A DNA stretch of 64,000 nucleotides, taken from Tuberibacillus sp. Marseille-P3662. GTDB lineage: Bacteria; Bacillota; Bacilli; Bacillales; Sporolactobacillaceae. The stretch covers positions 124,001-188,000 of the forward strand of contig NZ_FXBS01000006.1 of NCBI RefSeq assembly GCF_900178005.1, in the 5' to 3' direction. Position 1 is the first letter of the stretch; each line of letters begins with the position of its first letter. This document shows positions 24,856 to 35,154 of the stretch, one piece after another. The notes under the pieces were generated by a model. That model searched no databases. It worked only from the letters and a program-made list of their open reading frames with translations, and was not told where the DNA came from. The translations under genes and the position numbers were made by a program.

Positions 24856-24870
24856 TTGTAAGCGATTACG
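24856..24870 (+). promoter_or_regulatory. cre-like site before the CUT1 importer
   Basis: TTGTAAGCGATTACG matches the CcpA cre consensus except for the last base. GTAA-N4-TTAC also makes a short palindrome of LacI/GalR type. It lies 40 bases before the solute-binding protein start. Confidence 0.5.
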
Positions 24871-24909
24871 TATTAACGAACATTACTGTCCGAAAGGAGA
24901 TTTTAAATC

Positions 24910-26235
24910 ATGAAAAAGTCATTTAAGCACGTTGTTTTTATGTTGGCCCTGGTTCTTGTCTTTACCCCGTTGATTCAAGGTTGCAGTAATAGTGATGGAT
25001 CTGGAAACACCTCCGATGGAGATACGATTACGTTAAAAATGTCAGCATGGGGGAATCCTGAGGAACTGAAAGTCTACCAGCGCGGTGTCGATGCGTTCAT
25101 GGAGAAAAACCCGAATATAAAAGTAGAGATTATCCCTATTCCTAGTGATTCCTACGAACAAAAGCTGATGACTGAGTTATCGGGTGGGAAAGGACCTGAC
25201 GTCTTCTATGTTGGTGATGCGACGATGGCCAAGTTGGCTAAAAATCAGTCTGTCATTTCGCTGACCGATTTTATGAAAACCTCTGATAGTTATACAAAGG
25301 ATGACTTATATTCCGACGGTCTATGGGGAGCAGCCAAGCAGAACAGCAAAATTTATGGTATTCCCGTTGATTGTAATCCATTGGTGCTTTACTACAATAA
25401 GAAGCTATTCAAAGAATTGGGGATCAAATCACCACAGGAGTATTTTGAGGAAAACGATTGGAATTGGGAAACGTTTAAAAAAGTCACAGGAAAATTTAAA
25501 GACGCCGGTAAATATGGGTTTGTACAGGATAGTGCATACGGAACAATGGCCTCTTGGGTCTGGTCTAACGGCGGTTTAGTCTACGACAAAGAAGGCAACT
25601 ATGTTCTAGATACAAATAAGAAAGCCCAAGAGGCGATTCAATATATCAATGGTTTGGTGCAGGATGGCCGTGCCATTTACGCGGGGTCACTACCAAAGGG
25701 GCAAGGTCTGGAAGCGATGTTCATGTCCCGTCAAGTAGGCATGGTCGCAGCAGGACGGTGGTTAACCCCTTTATTTAGTAAAAATGGTTCACTTGAATTC
25801 GACTACATTTACTGGCCCACAAATACAGATGAAAAATATAATCCCGTTCAAATTCCGACCGCGTATTTATCGGTAAACGCCAACACTGAGCATCAAAAAG
25901 CCGCTAAAAAATTTGTGACCTTTTACACATCGAAAATGGGTCAAAAAACGCGATTAAGCCAGGCAGGTAACGCAATCCCATCTGTTAAAGGGATCAATGA
26001 TGTTGTTCTTGAAAATGCCAAAGTTGAACACGCGGATTATTTGCTTAAAGGGCGACAAAATGGGGTTGCAAATGGATCACCGCGGTTATTTGCAGGAAAT
26101 GTCCCGGGACTGCAGCAAGATATGAGTGATATCTACGATTTGATGCTCTTAGGCAAGCAAGATGCCGATACGACGATCCACAAGATTACCGAAGCAACAC
26201 AGAAAAAGATGAAGGAATACCAGTCAGGACAATAA
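24910..26235 (+). CDS. ABC sugar importer, solute-binding lipoprotein
   Basis: 441 residues, extracellular family 1 solute-binding protein. Signal peptide with lipobox IQGC near residue 25, then a Ser/Gly/Asp-rich tether. MSAWGNPEELKVYQRGVDAF, GGKGPDVFYVGDATMAKLA near 95 and GIPVDCNPLVLYYNKKLF near 155 are typical of CUT1 binders. First gene of a three-gene importer with no ATPase; its ATP-binding subunit is presumably a shared MsmX-type protein elsewhere. The neighbouring araR and arabinose genes suggest an oligosaccharide of plant origin, not proven. Confidence 0.9.
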   Translation: MKKSFKHVVFMLALVLVFTPLIQGCSNSDGSGNTSDGDTITLKMSAWGNPEELKVYQRGVDAFMEKNPNIKVEIIPIPSDSYEQKLMTELSGGKGPDVFYVGDATMAKLAKNQSVISLTDFMKTSDSYTKDDLYSDGLWGAAKQNSKIYGIPVDCNPLVLYYNKKLFKELGIKSPQEYFEENDWNWETFKKVTGKFKDAGKYGFVQDSAYGTMASWVWSNGGLVYDKEGNYVLDTNKKAQEAIQYINGLVQDGRAIYAGSLPKGQGLEAMFMSRQVGMVAAGRWLTPLFSKNGSLEFDYIYWPTNTDEKYNPVQIPTAYLSVNANTEHQKAAKKFVTFYTSKMGQKTRLSQAGNAIPSVKGINDVVLENAKVEHADYLLKGRQNGVANGSPRLFAGNVPGLQQDMSDIYDLMLLGKQDADTTIHKITEATQKKMKEYQSGQ

Positions 26236-26293
26236 CAATGTCTATTATATAACAATCAATGGTATTAATTATCTCATGGTAAGGGTGGTCATC

Positions 26294-27166
26294 ATGCATG
26301 ATAAAAAACGAATGATGTGGGGCTACCTGTTAATTGCTCCGCAGCTGATAGGTTTAATTTGTTTCGCTTTAATTCCTGTTGTATACGCCTTTGTACTGAG
26401 TTTTATGAAGTGGGATGGGTTTGGGGCGAAACAGTTTATCGGATTTGATAATTTTATCACTCAGCTCTCAAGTGAACTATTTTGGAAGTCTATGCTTAAC
26501 ACCGCTTATTATATGATACTAGTGATTCCGCTTAGTATCATCATCTCTTTAATCGTCGCCATTGCCTTGAACAATATCAAAGGGAAAAATTTTTACCGCG
26601 TATTTTACTTTATGCCGCAGGTGACCAGTTCGGTTTCCATCAGTGTGATCTGGTTGTGGATACTCAATGGCCATTTCGGTATCCTCAATCAAGCTCTCAA
26701 GTTTATAGGGTTGAGTGGACCACAGTGGTTGACGGATACTGCATGGGTCATGCCGGCGATTGCCGTTGTCAGCATTTGGTGGGGGCTAGGTTATAACATG
26801 GTCATCTTCTTGGCTGGTCTTCAAGGGATTCCACAAAGTTATTATGAAGCGGCTGAAATCGATGGGGCCAATAAGTTTCAAAAGTTCAAGCATATTACAC
26901 TGCCGCAGTTGTCACCAACCACTTTTTTTGTGACGATTATGTCCGTGATTGCCTCATTCCAAGTGTTTGATCAGGCTTTCGTTATGACAAAGGGAGGGCC
27001 TGGAAAAGCCAGTTATACACTGGTCTATCACATTTACGATCAAGCATTTGTTAATTTTAACATGGGTCAAAGTTCGGCGGCAGCTATGATCTTGTTTGTC
27101 ATTATTCTCACCTTTACTTTACTTCAATTTAAGTTTGCCAAAAGGTGGGTGCATTATGAAGACTAA
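26294..27166 (+). CDS. ABC sugar importer permease 1 (MalF/UgpA type)
   Basis: 290 residues from the ATG with AAGGGTGG just upstream; an in-frame ATG at 26276 lies before that site and is less likely. Six hydrophobic segments, opening MMWGYLLIAPQLIGLICF. The cytoplasmic EAA loop that docks the ATPase is YYEAAEIDGANKFQKFKHIT near residues 195-214. Overlaps the next gene by 11 bases. Confidence 0.9.
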   Translation: MHDKKRMMWGYLLIAPQLIGLICFALIPVVYAFVLSFMKWDGFGAKQFIGFDNFITQLSSELFWKSMLNTAYYMILVIPLSIIISLIVAIALNNIKGKNFYRVFYFMPQVTSSVSISVIWLWILNGHFGILNQALKFIGLSGPQWLTDTAWVMPAIAVVSIWWGLGYNMVIFLAGLQGIPQSYYEAAEIDGANKFQKFKHITLPQLSPTTFFVTIMSVIASFQVFDQAFVMTKGGPGKASYTLVYHIYDQAFVNFNMGQSSAAAMILFVIILTFTLLQFKFAKRWVHYED

Positions 27167-27992
27167 TAAAAAAACGCGTACATCCAAGGTCTTGCTTCAC
27201 GTCGTCGTGTCATTAGGTGCATTGCTGATGATTTTCCCATTCCTTTGGACTTTGAGCAGTTCACTAAAGGATATGTCACAAATCTTTGTCGTGCCTCCGA
27301 CTTGGATTCCTGATCCATTTGTATGGTCAAATTATCCTGACTCTTTGACAGCGATGCCTTTCGCTCTAGCTTATTTAAACAGTATTAAAATCTCCGGCAT
27401 TATTGTTGTTGTTGACTTATTAACAGCATCGATGGCAGCGTATGCGTTTGCCAAAATTCGTTTCCGGGGCTCCAATATATTGTTTATTTTGTTCTTAGCA
27501 ACCATGATGGTTCCAAAGCAAGTAACGATGATACCGATGTATATCATTATGGAGCAGATTGGGTGGATTGATACCCATCTTTCCCTCATAGTGCCTGGAG
27601 CACTATTCAATGCGTTTGCCGTTTTTCTACTCAGACAGTTTATTAGAGGGATTCCACGGGAGTTGGAAGAGGCCGCCATTGTTGACGGAGCTAGTACACC
27701 CCGCATTTACTGGAGCGTCATTCTTCCGTTGATCAAACCGGCCTTAGCTGCTGTAGGTATTTTCTTATTCCTTGGTTCATGGAATAACTTTATCGAGGCG
27801 TTGATTTTCCTCAATACGCCTGAGAAATTCACCGTTCCGCTCTTACTCAGCCGATTTAGCAGTCTCCATCAAACGAGCTGGGGGCTGATGATGGCCGCAA
27901 CCACAGTATCAGTGATTCCAATTTTGATTGTCTACATCTTCGCACAGAAAAAGATTATTGAAGGGGTCACTATTACAGGGATCAAAGGTTAG
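27156..27992 (+). CDS. ABC sugar importer permease 2 (MalG/UgpE type)
   Basis: 278 residues from the ATG with AGGTGGGTG upstream, inside the end of permease 1 (11-base overlap), a normal sign of coupled translation. Six membrane segments; the EAA loop ELEEAAIVDGASTPRIYWSV lies near residues 170-189. The chain ends TITGIKG, the common tail of this family. Last gene of the importer; a dispersed repeat begins 15 bases after the stop. Confidence 0.9.
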   Translation: MKTNKKTRTSKVLLHVVVSLGALLMIFPFLWTLSSSLKDMSQIFVVPPTWIPDPFVWSNYPDSLTAMPFALAYLNSIKISGIIVVVDLLTASMAAYAFAKIRFRGSNILFILFLATMMVPKQVTMIPMYIIMEQIGWIDTHLSLIVPGALFNAFAVFLLRQFIRGIPRELEEAAIVDGASTPRIYWSVILPLIKPALAAVGIFLFLGSWNNFIEALIFLNTPEKFTVPLLLSRFSSLHQTSWGLMMAATTVSVIPILIVYIFAQKKIIEGVTITGIKG

Positions 27993-28006
27993 TAGAGTTA
28001 AATCGA

Positions 28007-28219
28007 TGCTGGGATAAAAGTATATGAGTCACAGAATCATCCGAACTTGTTTATTAATCGGTTCGGATGATTTGTTGAAAATCGTCATTCCTGTCATCGC
28101 TTCGTCAAAATCCTTCGCTTACCGCGGGCGTCTACGTATTTTGACAACGCTTAGAACTTGCTTTCATATCTTATTGTTCGGCTTCCTGAGAGTATCCTAT
28201 TTTAGATCTGTCTCAGCCT
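28007..28219. repeat. Dispersed intergenic repeat, copy 2
   Basis: Second copy of the element at 2407-2607. Here the right end reads CTGTCTCAGCC, the reverse complement of GGCTGAGAC at the left end of copy 1, so the ancestral element probably had terminal inverted repeats. The hairpin AATCATCCGAAC / GTTCGGATGATT differs from copy 1 by a compensating pair. It also lies between convergent genes. Confidence 0.85.
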
Positions 28220-28242
28220 CAGTTTTTTACGATATGAGTGTA

Positions 28243-29406
<1,164 letters not shown>

Positions 29407-29483
29407 CTAGTAATGTAGAAATATCGAGATCACTTTCTAGATGACATTGATGGTACATATACTGAAAATTATAACGTTATCTG

Positions 29484-29533
29484 TTGACAGGTTTGAAAGC
29501 GGATTATAAACTTAATTTGTACGGATTAATAAC
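29484..29533 (+). promoter_or_regulatory. araM promoter with cre-like site and candidate AraR operator
   Basis: TTGACA at 29484-29489 is followed after 17 bases by TAAACT (or after 15 by TATAAA). TTGAAAGCGGATTAT (29493-29507), one mismatch from cre, fills the spacer. CTTAATTTGTACGGATTAAT starts at 29511 and covers the expected start site. The same promoter-operator spacing recurs before araN at 37225. A further candidate, ATACGTATGTAT, lies near 29560. Confidence 0.7.
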
Positions 29534-29623
29534 AATTATTTATTATTAAAACAAAAAATATACGTATGTATAATGACTCACTTTTTGATGGAAAAAGTAT
29601 ATTGATATAAAGGGGGGGGTTTA

Positions 29624-30802
29624 GTGACAATATCAAAGGAACTCCATCGTCTTGCCAATGAAATGACAGGCAGCGGTTTACCTTTACAGAATATCGTTGT
29701 CGACAACGATGCGATCAAAGAACTGCCAATGCTTTTAAGCCGGAATCATTGGAAACACGTTTTGGTTGTTGCTGACGAGAGGACATTTCATGCAGCTGGG
29801 AATAGGGTGTGTGAACATCTTAAGGATGAAGGTGTTCATTATCAGACGACCTTTCTAACCGAAAATGTTCATGGTCAGGTGATTGCCGATGAGCCAACCT
29901 TAATTGAGCTTTTTCAGTGCGTCACAAATGAAACTGATGTCATCATAGCCGTTGGTTCAGGCACCATTCACGATATCGTTCGATTTGTGAGTTATAAGAT
30001 GGATCGCCCATTTATTTCCGTTCCAACGGCTGCATCTGTAGACGGATTTACATCAAAAGGCGCCCCTTTAATCTTACGTGGGATGAAACAGACAGTCCAG
30101 ACGAGAGCTCCTATTGCGGTGTTGGCTGACCTTGATATTCTCTCGCAAGCGCCAGCTCAAATGACGGCAGCGGGTTTTGGTGACATTTTAGGGAAATATA
30201 CATCGCTTCTTGATTGGAAAATCTCTCACTTGATCGGTGGAGAACCGTATCACGAGAAGGCAGCTGTTTTAACAAAACAATCGCTCGACGCTTGTGTGAA
30301 CCATGTTGACGCCATTGCATCCCATGATTCAACTGGCATCAAAATATTAATGGATGCCTTAATTGAGTCCGGGCTCGTGATGCTAATACTTAATCATTCT
30401 CGTCCGGCTTCCGGTGGAGAACATCATTTGTCGCACTATTGGGAAATGGACCTGCTCAAGCACAATCAGCGGCAGTTATTACATGGCGCAAAAGTCGGCG
30501 TCGCAACAACCTTGATTTCTGACCATTATAAACAAATGCGTCAGCAAGTCACCCCAGATCACTTCCCAAATGATGATAAGGGAAAGAGACTTCAGCAACA
30601 TTGGCAAAAGATAGCAGGGTTTATCGATGAACTGCCCGATCGTGATCGTTTACAAAAATGGCTAACGATTGTTGGTGGACCATCGACAACGGAAGAATTG
30701 GGCATTGATCACGGACATGTACAAAACAGTCTGCAAGAAGCGCATCACCTTCGTGACCGATGTACTGGGCTGTTTCTATTTAATGAAGGATATTTTGGAT
30801 GA
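29624..30802 (+). CDS. araM: Glycerol-1-phosphate dehydrogenase, AraM/EgsA type
   Basis: 392 residues, matching B. subtilis AraM (EgsA), an NADH/NADPH-linked, metal-dependent enzyme that reduces dihydroxyacetone phosphate to sn-glycerol-1-phosphate. AVGSGTIHDIVRFVSYK near residue 108 and SVPTAASVDGFTSKGAPL near 130 bind nucleotide; TAAGFGDILGKYTSL near 183 and SGGEHHLSHYWEM near 264 hold the metal ligands. Start is GTG after a G-rich site. It is first gene of the arabinose operon here, whereas in B. subtilis it follows araL; its part in arabinose use is unexplained in both. Confidence 0.92.
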   Translation: MTISKELHRLANEMTGSGLPLQNIVVDNDAIKELPMLLSRNHWKHVLVVADERTFHAAGNRVCEHLKDEGVHYQTTFLTENVHGQVIADEPTLIELFQCVTNETDVIIAVGSGTIHDIVRFVSYKMDRPFISVPTAASVDGFTSKGAPLILRGMKQTVQTRAPIAVLADLDILSQAPAQMTAAGFGDILGKYTSLLDWKISHLIGGEPYHEKAAVLTKQSLDACVNHVDAIASHDSTGIKILMDALIESGLVMLILNHSRPASGGEHHLSHYWEMDLLKHNQRQLLHGAKVGVATTLISDHYKQMRQQVTPDHFPNDDKGKRLQQHWQKIAGFIDELPDRDRLQKWLTIVGGPSTTEELGIDHGHVQNSLQEAHHLRDRCTGLFLFNEGYFG

Positions 30803-30820
30803 CAAAAACGTGGGGATTAG

Positions 30821-32494
30821 GTGATAACAGTGGGTAATACGTACTCAATTGGTGTTGATTTTGGGACAGAATCAGCGCGCGCTGTCCTGGTCGATGTAAC
30901 CAGTGGTCATGTTGTGGCGACAGCAGTTAAAAATTATCCGTATGGTGTCATTGATGACTATTTGCCGGATTCAGAGATTAAGCTTGAGAATGATTGGGCC
31001 TTGCAGAATCCGAATGATTATATGGATTGTTTAACGGAAACAGTTCGGCAGGTTGTGAAAGAGTCTAGCGTCGCAGCGCAGGATATTGTGGGGCTTGGCA
31101 TTGACTTCACGGCTTGCACGGTTTTGCCTGTTAAGGCGGATGGGACGCCCTTGTGCAATATTGAACGTTTAAGTGATGAGCCGCACAGCTGGGTAAAATT
31201 ATGGAAGCATCATGCTGCCCAAGATGAAGCTAACCGCTTAAATGAGATCGCTGAAAACTCGGATGATTCATTTCTATCAAGGTATGGCGGTAAAATCTCT
31301 TCCGAATGGCTGTTTCCAAAATTGTGGCAGATTCTTAATGAAGCTCCTGAAGTCTATCATGAAATGGACAGTTTTATTGAAGCAACAGACTGGGTGACTT
31401 GGCAATTGACAGGCCAAGACGTCCGCAATTCCTGTACAGCCGGTTACAAAGCCATTTGGCATAAGCAGAACGGCTATCCGGAACCATCATTTTTCAAACA
31501 ATTGGATTCCCGTTTAGAAAACGTCGTTGCTGATAAATTATCACGCGAATTTTTACCTGTTGGTTCCAGAGCGGGAGGCCTTACCAATGAAATGGCAGAC
31601 AAAACGGGACTGCTCTCAGGAACCTCAGTTGCTGTTGGCAATGTCGACGCTCATGTGTCAGCACCGCCCACAGGTGTGACGGAACCGGGCCGGATGCTCA
31701 TGATTATGGGGACATCGACTTGCGATATCTTGCTAGGTGAAAAGGAAAAAATGGTCCCTGGCATATGCGGCGTTGTGGAAGATGGCGCTGTTCCCGGTTA
31801 TTACGCCTATGAAGCGGGTCAATCAGCAGTCGGTGATATCTTCGCTTGGTTCGTCGATAACGCAATCCCAAAAGACTATTTTAAAGAAGCTGAAAAAAGA
31901 GAGATGTCCATCCATCAATTATTGGAGGAAAAAGCATCGCAGTTAGACGTTGGTGAAAGTGGGCTTCTAGCCCTTGATTGGTTAAATGGTAATCGTTCGG
32001 TGCTCGTTGATGTGGATTTAATGGGTTTAATCTTGGGACTCACACTCAATACCAAACCTGAAGAGATTTACCGAGCGTTAATTGAAGCGACAGCGTTTGG
32101 TAAGCGCATTATTATTGAGGCATTTGAAGATAACGGCGTTCCTGTCAATGATTTAGTCGCCTGCGGCGGGCTTCCATACAAAAACCAAATGCTCATGCAA
32201 ATTTATGCCGATGTCACAGGTAAGGAAATCTCGGTTTCCGGTCATCCGCAAACACCCGCTGTGGGCGCATCAATGTTTGGAGCAGTTGCCGCAGGTGAAT
32301 CTAAAGGTGGTCATGCGACGATTGCTGATGCAGCCGGTCAGATGGCTAAAATTCAAGATGAAAAAGTTATTCCGATTCAATCCAACGTTGAACGCTATGA
32401 AACATTGTATCAAGAATATAAGAAACTGCATGACTATTTCGGCCGCGGTGAGAATGATGTGATGAAGACATTGAAAGCAATGAAAGATCAATAG
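30821..32494 (+). CDS. araB: L-ribulokinase
   Basis: 557 residues, FGGY carbohydrate kinase family, typical AraB length. Phosphate-binding [16 protein letters not shown] near residue 10, [14 protein letters not shown] near 90, [12 protein letters not shown] near 295, and [20 protein letters not shown] near 445 followed by a late alanine-glycine-rich nucleotide segment. It phosphorylates L-ribulose to L-ribulose 5-phosphate. Start is GTG; a second GTG nine bases later is about as likely. Between araM and araD, gaps of 18 and 15 bases. Confidence 0.95.
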   Translation: MITVGNTYSIGVDFGTESARAVLVDVTSGHVVATAVKNYPYGVIDDYLPDSEIKLENDWALQNPNDYMDCLTETVRQVVKESSVAAQDIVGLGIDFTACTVLPVKADGTPLCNIERLSDEPHSWVKLWKHHAAQDEANRLNEIAENSDDSFLSRYGGKISSEWLFPKLWQILNEAPEVYHEMDSFIEATDWVTWQLTGQDVRNSCTAGYKAIWHKQNGYPEPSFFKQLDSRLENVVADKLSREFLPVGSRAGGLTNEMADKTGLLSGTSVAVGNVDAHVSAPPTGVTEPGRMLMIMGTSTCDILLGEKEKMVPGICGVVEDGAVPGYYAYEAGQSAVGDIFAWFVDNAIPKDYFKEAEKREMSIHQLLEEKASQLDVGESGLLALDWLNGNRSVLVDVDLMGLILGLTLNTKPEEIYRALIEATAFGKRIIIEAFEDNGVPVNDLVACGGLPYKNQMLMQIYADVTGKEISVSGHPQTPAVGASMFGAVAAGESKGGHATIADAAGQMAKIQDEKVIPIQSNVERYETLYQEYKKLHDYFGRGENDVMKTLKAMKDQ

Positions 32495-32509
32495 AAAGGG
32501 GTATTCAAC

Positions 32510-33196
32510 TTGTTAGAACAATTAAAACAAGACGTCCTAGAAGCCAATTTGGCTTTGCCGAAATATGGTTTGGTCACTTTCACATGGGGCAATGTCAGTG
32601 GCATTGATCGTGATCAAGGCTTGGTCGTGATTAAACCGAGCGGTGTTCCGTATGGGGATCTGAAGCTTGATGATCTTGTCGTTGTCGATCTTGATGGTAA
32701 TAAAGTTGAAGGTGATCTTAAGGCGTCATCAGATATGCCAACGCATGTCGTTCTATATAAGGCCTTCCCTAAGATTGGGGGCATTGTTCATACGCATGCT
32801 TCATGGGCGACCAGTTGGGCGCAGGCAAGAAAGGGTATTCCGTCCTATGGCACTACTCAAGCAGATTACTTTTACGGGGAAATCCCGTGTACGAGAAAAA
32901 TGACGGCTGGTGAAATTCAGGAAGACTATGAGCGTAGGACGGGTGATGTGATCGTGGAAACCTTTAAGGACAAAGATCCTAATCAAATTCCTGGTGTGCT
33001 TGTGAACAGTCATGGCCCATTTAGTTGGGGGACAGATGCTGGTAATGCTTTGCATAATGCCGTCGTTATGGAAGAGGTTGCGAAAATGGCTTATCGAACG
33101 GTTACACTAAATTCATCCATCGATACCATGGATCAAGCATTACTAGATAAACATTTTCTTAGAAAACATGGCGCCAATGCCTATTATGGACAGTAA
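32510..33196 (+). CDS. araD: L-ribulose-5-phosphate 4-epimerase
   Basis: 228 residues, class II aldolase/epimerase fold. [13 protein letters not shown] near residue 24, [10 protein letters not shown] near 43, and the zinc-binding histidines in [13 protein letters not shown] near 95; ending with [14 protein letters not shown], typical of AraD. It converts L-ribulose 5-phosphate to D-xylulose 5-phosphate, the last step before the pentose phosphate pathway. Start is TTG with GAAAGGGG upstream. Coupled to araB and araA. Confidence 0.95.
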   Translation: MLEQLKQDVLEANLALPKYGLVTFTWGNVSGIDRDQGLVVIKPSGVPYGDLKLDDLVVVDLDGNKVEGDLKASSDMPTHVVLYKAFPKIGGIVHTHASWATSWAQARKGIPSYGTTQADYFYGEIPCTRKMTAGEIQEDYERRTGDVIVETFKDKDPNQIPGVLVNSHGPFSWGTDAGNALHNAVVMEEVAKMAYRTVTLNSSIDTMDQALLDKHFLRKHGANAYYGQ

Positions 33197-33223
33197 GCCA
33201 TTATGATGAATGGAGGAGACGAG

Positions 33224-34708
33224 ATGTTGCAGCTTAGGCCTTATGAATTTTGGTTTGTTACAGGGAGTCAGCATTTATATGGAGAGGAAGCGTTGCAGGA
33301 AGTTGAGAATCACGCCAGGCAAATCGTAGAGGGATTGAATCAAGGCGATGACATTCCTTTTAAACTTGTATTTAAGCCGATTATGACAACTTCTGATGGT
33401 ATTCGCCGAATGTGCCTTGACGCGAATGCTGATGATAACTGTGCCGGTCTTATGACTTGGATGCACACGTTTTCCCCGGCGAAAACGTGGATTGCGGGCT
33501 TAGCTGAGCTCAGTAAACCATTGTTGCATTTACACACACAATTCAACAGGGATATTCCGTGGAAGAGCATTGATATGGATTTTATGAATCTCAATCAATC
33601 CGCTCATGGTGATCGGGAATATGGGTTTATCAATACACGAATGAAGGTGCCGCGCAAAGTCGTCGTCGGCCATTGGCAGGATTCTACCGTTCGTAAAAGA
33701 GTGGGTGACTGGATGCAAACCGCAGTGGCTCACACAGAAAGTAAACATCTAAAAGTCGCTCGTTTTGGTGATAACATGCGTAACGTGGCTGTCACTGAAG
33801 GGGATAAAATCGAAGCACAAATTAAATTTGGCTGGCAAGTGGATTACTTTGGCATCGGTGATTTGGTTGAAAGGGTTAATGATGTCTCAGATGAAGATGT
33901 CAAGGCGTTATTTGATGAGTATAGCAAGTTGTATGAACTCGACCCTGAAGCGAAAAAAACGGGTGCCGTTCGTGATTCCATCCTTGAACAGGCGCGGATT
34001 GAATTAGGCCTTAAAGCGTTTTTGGAAGAAGGAAATTATACTGCGTTTACGACGAACTTTGAAGACCTTCATGGGATGAAGCAGTTGCCAGGTTTGGCTG
34101 CGCAAAGGTTAATGGCAGAAGGCTATGGTTTCGGTGGTGAAGGTGACTGGAAAACCGCTGCATTGCTCCGCTTGATGAAGATAATGGCGGGTAACCAAGG
34201 AACATCCTTTATGGAAGATTATACGTACCATCTGGAACCGGGCAACGAAATGATTCTCGGGTCACACATGTTGGAGGTTTGTCCAACCGTGGCGTCGACC
34301 AAGCCAAAAATGGCTGTTCATCCGCTTTCCATGGGTGATAAAGAGGATCCAGCACGTCTCGTGTTTGACGGTGCAGAAGGTGAAGCTGTCAACGTGTCTC
34401 TTATTGACTTAGGAAACCGTTTCCGTCTCGTGGTTAATGAAGTTAATGCTGTTAAGCCGCAAGAACAAACTCCGAATCTGCCTGTGGCTAAAGTGTTGTG
34501 GCAGCCGAAACCTTCTTTAAGTGAAGCAACGGAAGCGTGGATTTATGCTGGAGGAGCCCATCATACCGTATTTTCTTTAAATATTTCTCCCGAGCAACTC
34601 TATGATTGGTCAACGATGGCTAATATTGAGTGCGTCCTTATCAATGAGGAAACGAAATTAATGTCGTTGCGTAATGAATTAAAGTGGGGATCCGCCGCTT
34701 GGGAATAG
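33224..34708 (+). CDS. araA: L-arabinose isomerase
   Basis: 494 residues from the ATG that follows GGAGGAG; an upstream in-frame ATG at 33203 lies before that site. FWFVTGSQHLYGEEAL opens the chain, as in all AraA. Metal and active-site residues are in AEGYGFGGEGDWKTAALLR near residue 300, TSFMEDYTYHLEPGNEM near 328, GSHMLEVCPT near 346 and GGAHHTVFS near 443. It converts L-arabinose to L-ribulose. Last gene of the araM-B-D-A unit; no terminator is visible after it. Confidence 0.96.
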   Translation: MLQLRPYEFWFVTGSQHLYGEEALQEVENHARQIVEGLNQGDDIPFKLVFKPIMTTSDGIRRMCLDANADDNCAGLMTWMHTFSPAKTWIAGLAELSKPLLHLHTQFNRDIPWKSIDMDFMNLNQSAHGDREYGFINTRMKVPRKVVVGHWQDSTVRKRVGDWMQTAVAHTESKHLKVARFGDNMRNVAVTEGDKIEAQIKFGWQVDYFGIGDLVERVNDVSDEDVKALFDEYSKLYELDPEAKKTGAVRDSILEQARIELGLKAFLEEGNYTAFTTNFEDLHGMKQLPGLAAQRLMAEGYGFGGEGDWKTAALLRLMKIMAGNQGTSFMEDYTYHLEPGNEMILGSHMLEVCPTVASTKPKMAVHPLSMGDKEDPARLVFDGAEGEAVNVSLIDLGNRFRLVVNEVNAVKPQEQTPNLPVAKVLWQPKPSLSEATEAWIYAGGAHHTVFSLNISPEQLYDWSTMANIECVLINEETKLMSLRNELKWGSAAWE

Positions 34709-35154
34709 GGTTTATAAGGCATCTAGTTGAAAAGTCACAGCGAGATAAATTGATATTTTTTGTGCCATCTTGATGAATCTTGACATGAACACTAGAATAA
34801 CAGCCACTAAATAAATTAATTTAATAAAGTAATTGACGAAATACTTGTCTGCATATTTATTTAGCAATGGTGATTTTTACCTGAGTTATTTTATCATTAA
34901 TTGAAATTGCTACTCAGTCTTGAAAAGGTTTGAGTGATCCTTTTATAAGTTCTTTTGAAAGCGCTAAATTGATTCAAGTAGAACTAATTTTATGACATAT
35001 TGCACATGCACTTCATAGTTAGGGGGTGTTCGTTTCATCTAGATTCTATACATTGTTATGAAAACGCGTACAAGGGTGTCAAAATCCATGGATTAAAAAA
35101 TATTGAGTTACTTTGGGGTGCCAAGCAAAAATTTTTAGAGTGAGGTTTTCTAGT
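34709..35154. other. Regulatory gap between araA and the symporter gene
   Basis: 446 bases without a gene. No clear hairpin terminator. AT-rich; TTGACG near 34838 with TTTATT 17 bases on is a possible promoter, and a cre-like site lies at 34955-34969. The last 100 bases before the symporter are a long leader. Confidence 0.5.
34955..34969 (+). promoter_or_regulatory. cre-like site before the symporter gene
   Basis: TTGAAAGCGCTAAAT fits the CcpA cre consensus except the penultimate base. About 190 bases before the symporter start. Confidence 0.5.

Noticed and set aside
27096-27166. Apparent frameshift or fusion between the two permease genes of the first importer
   Set aside because: The longer frame from 27096 is only the alternative reading of the end of permease 1. 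The true start at 27156 has a ribosome binding site and gives the normal 11-base overlap.
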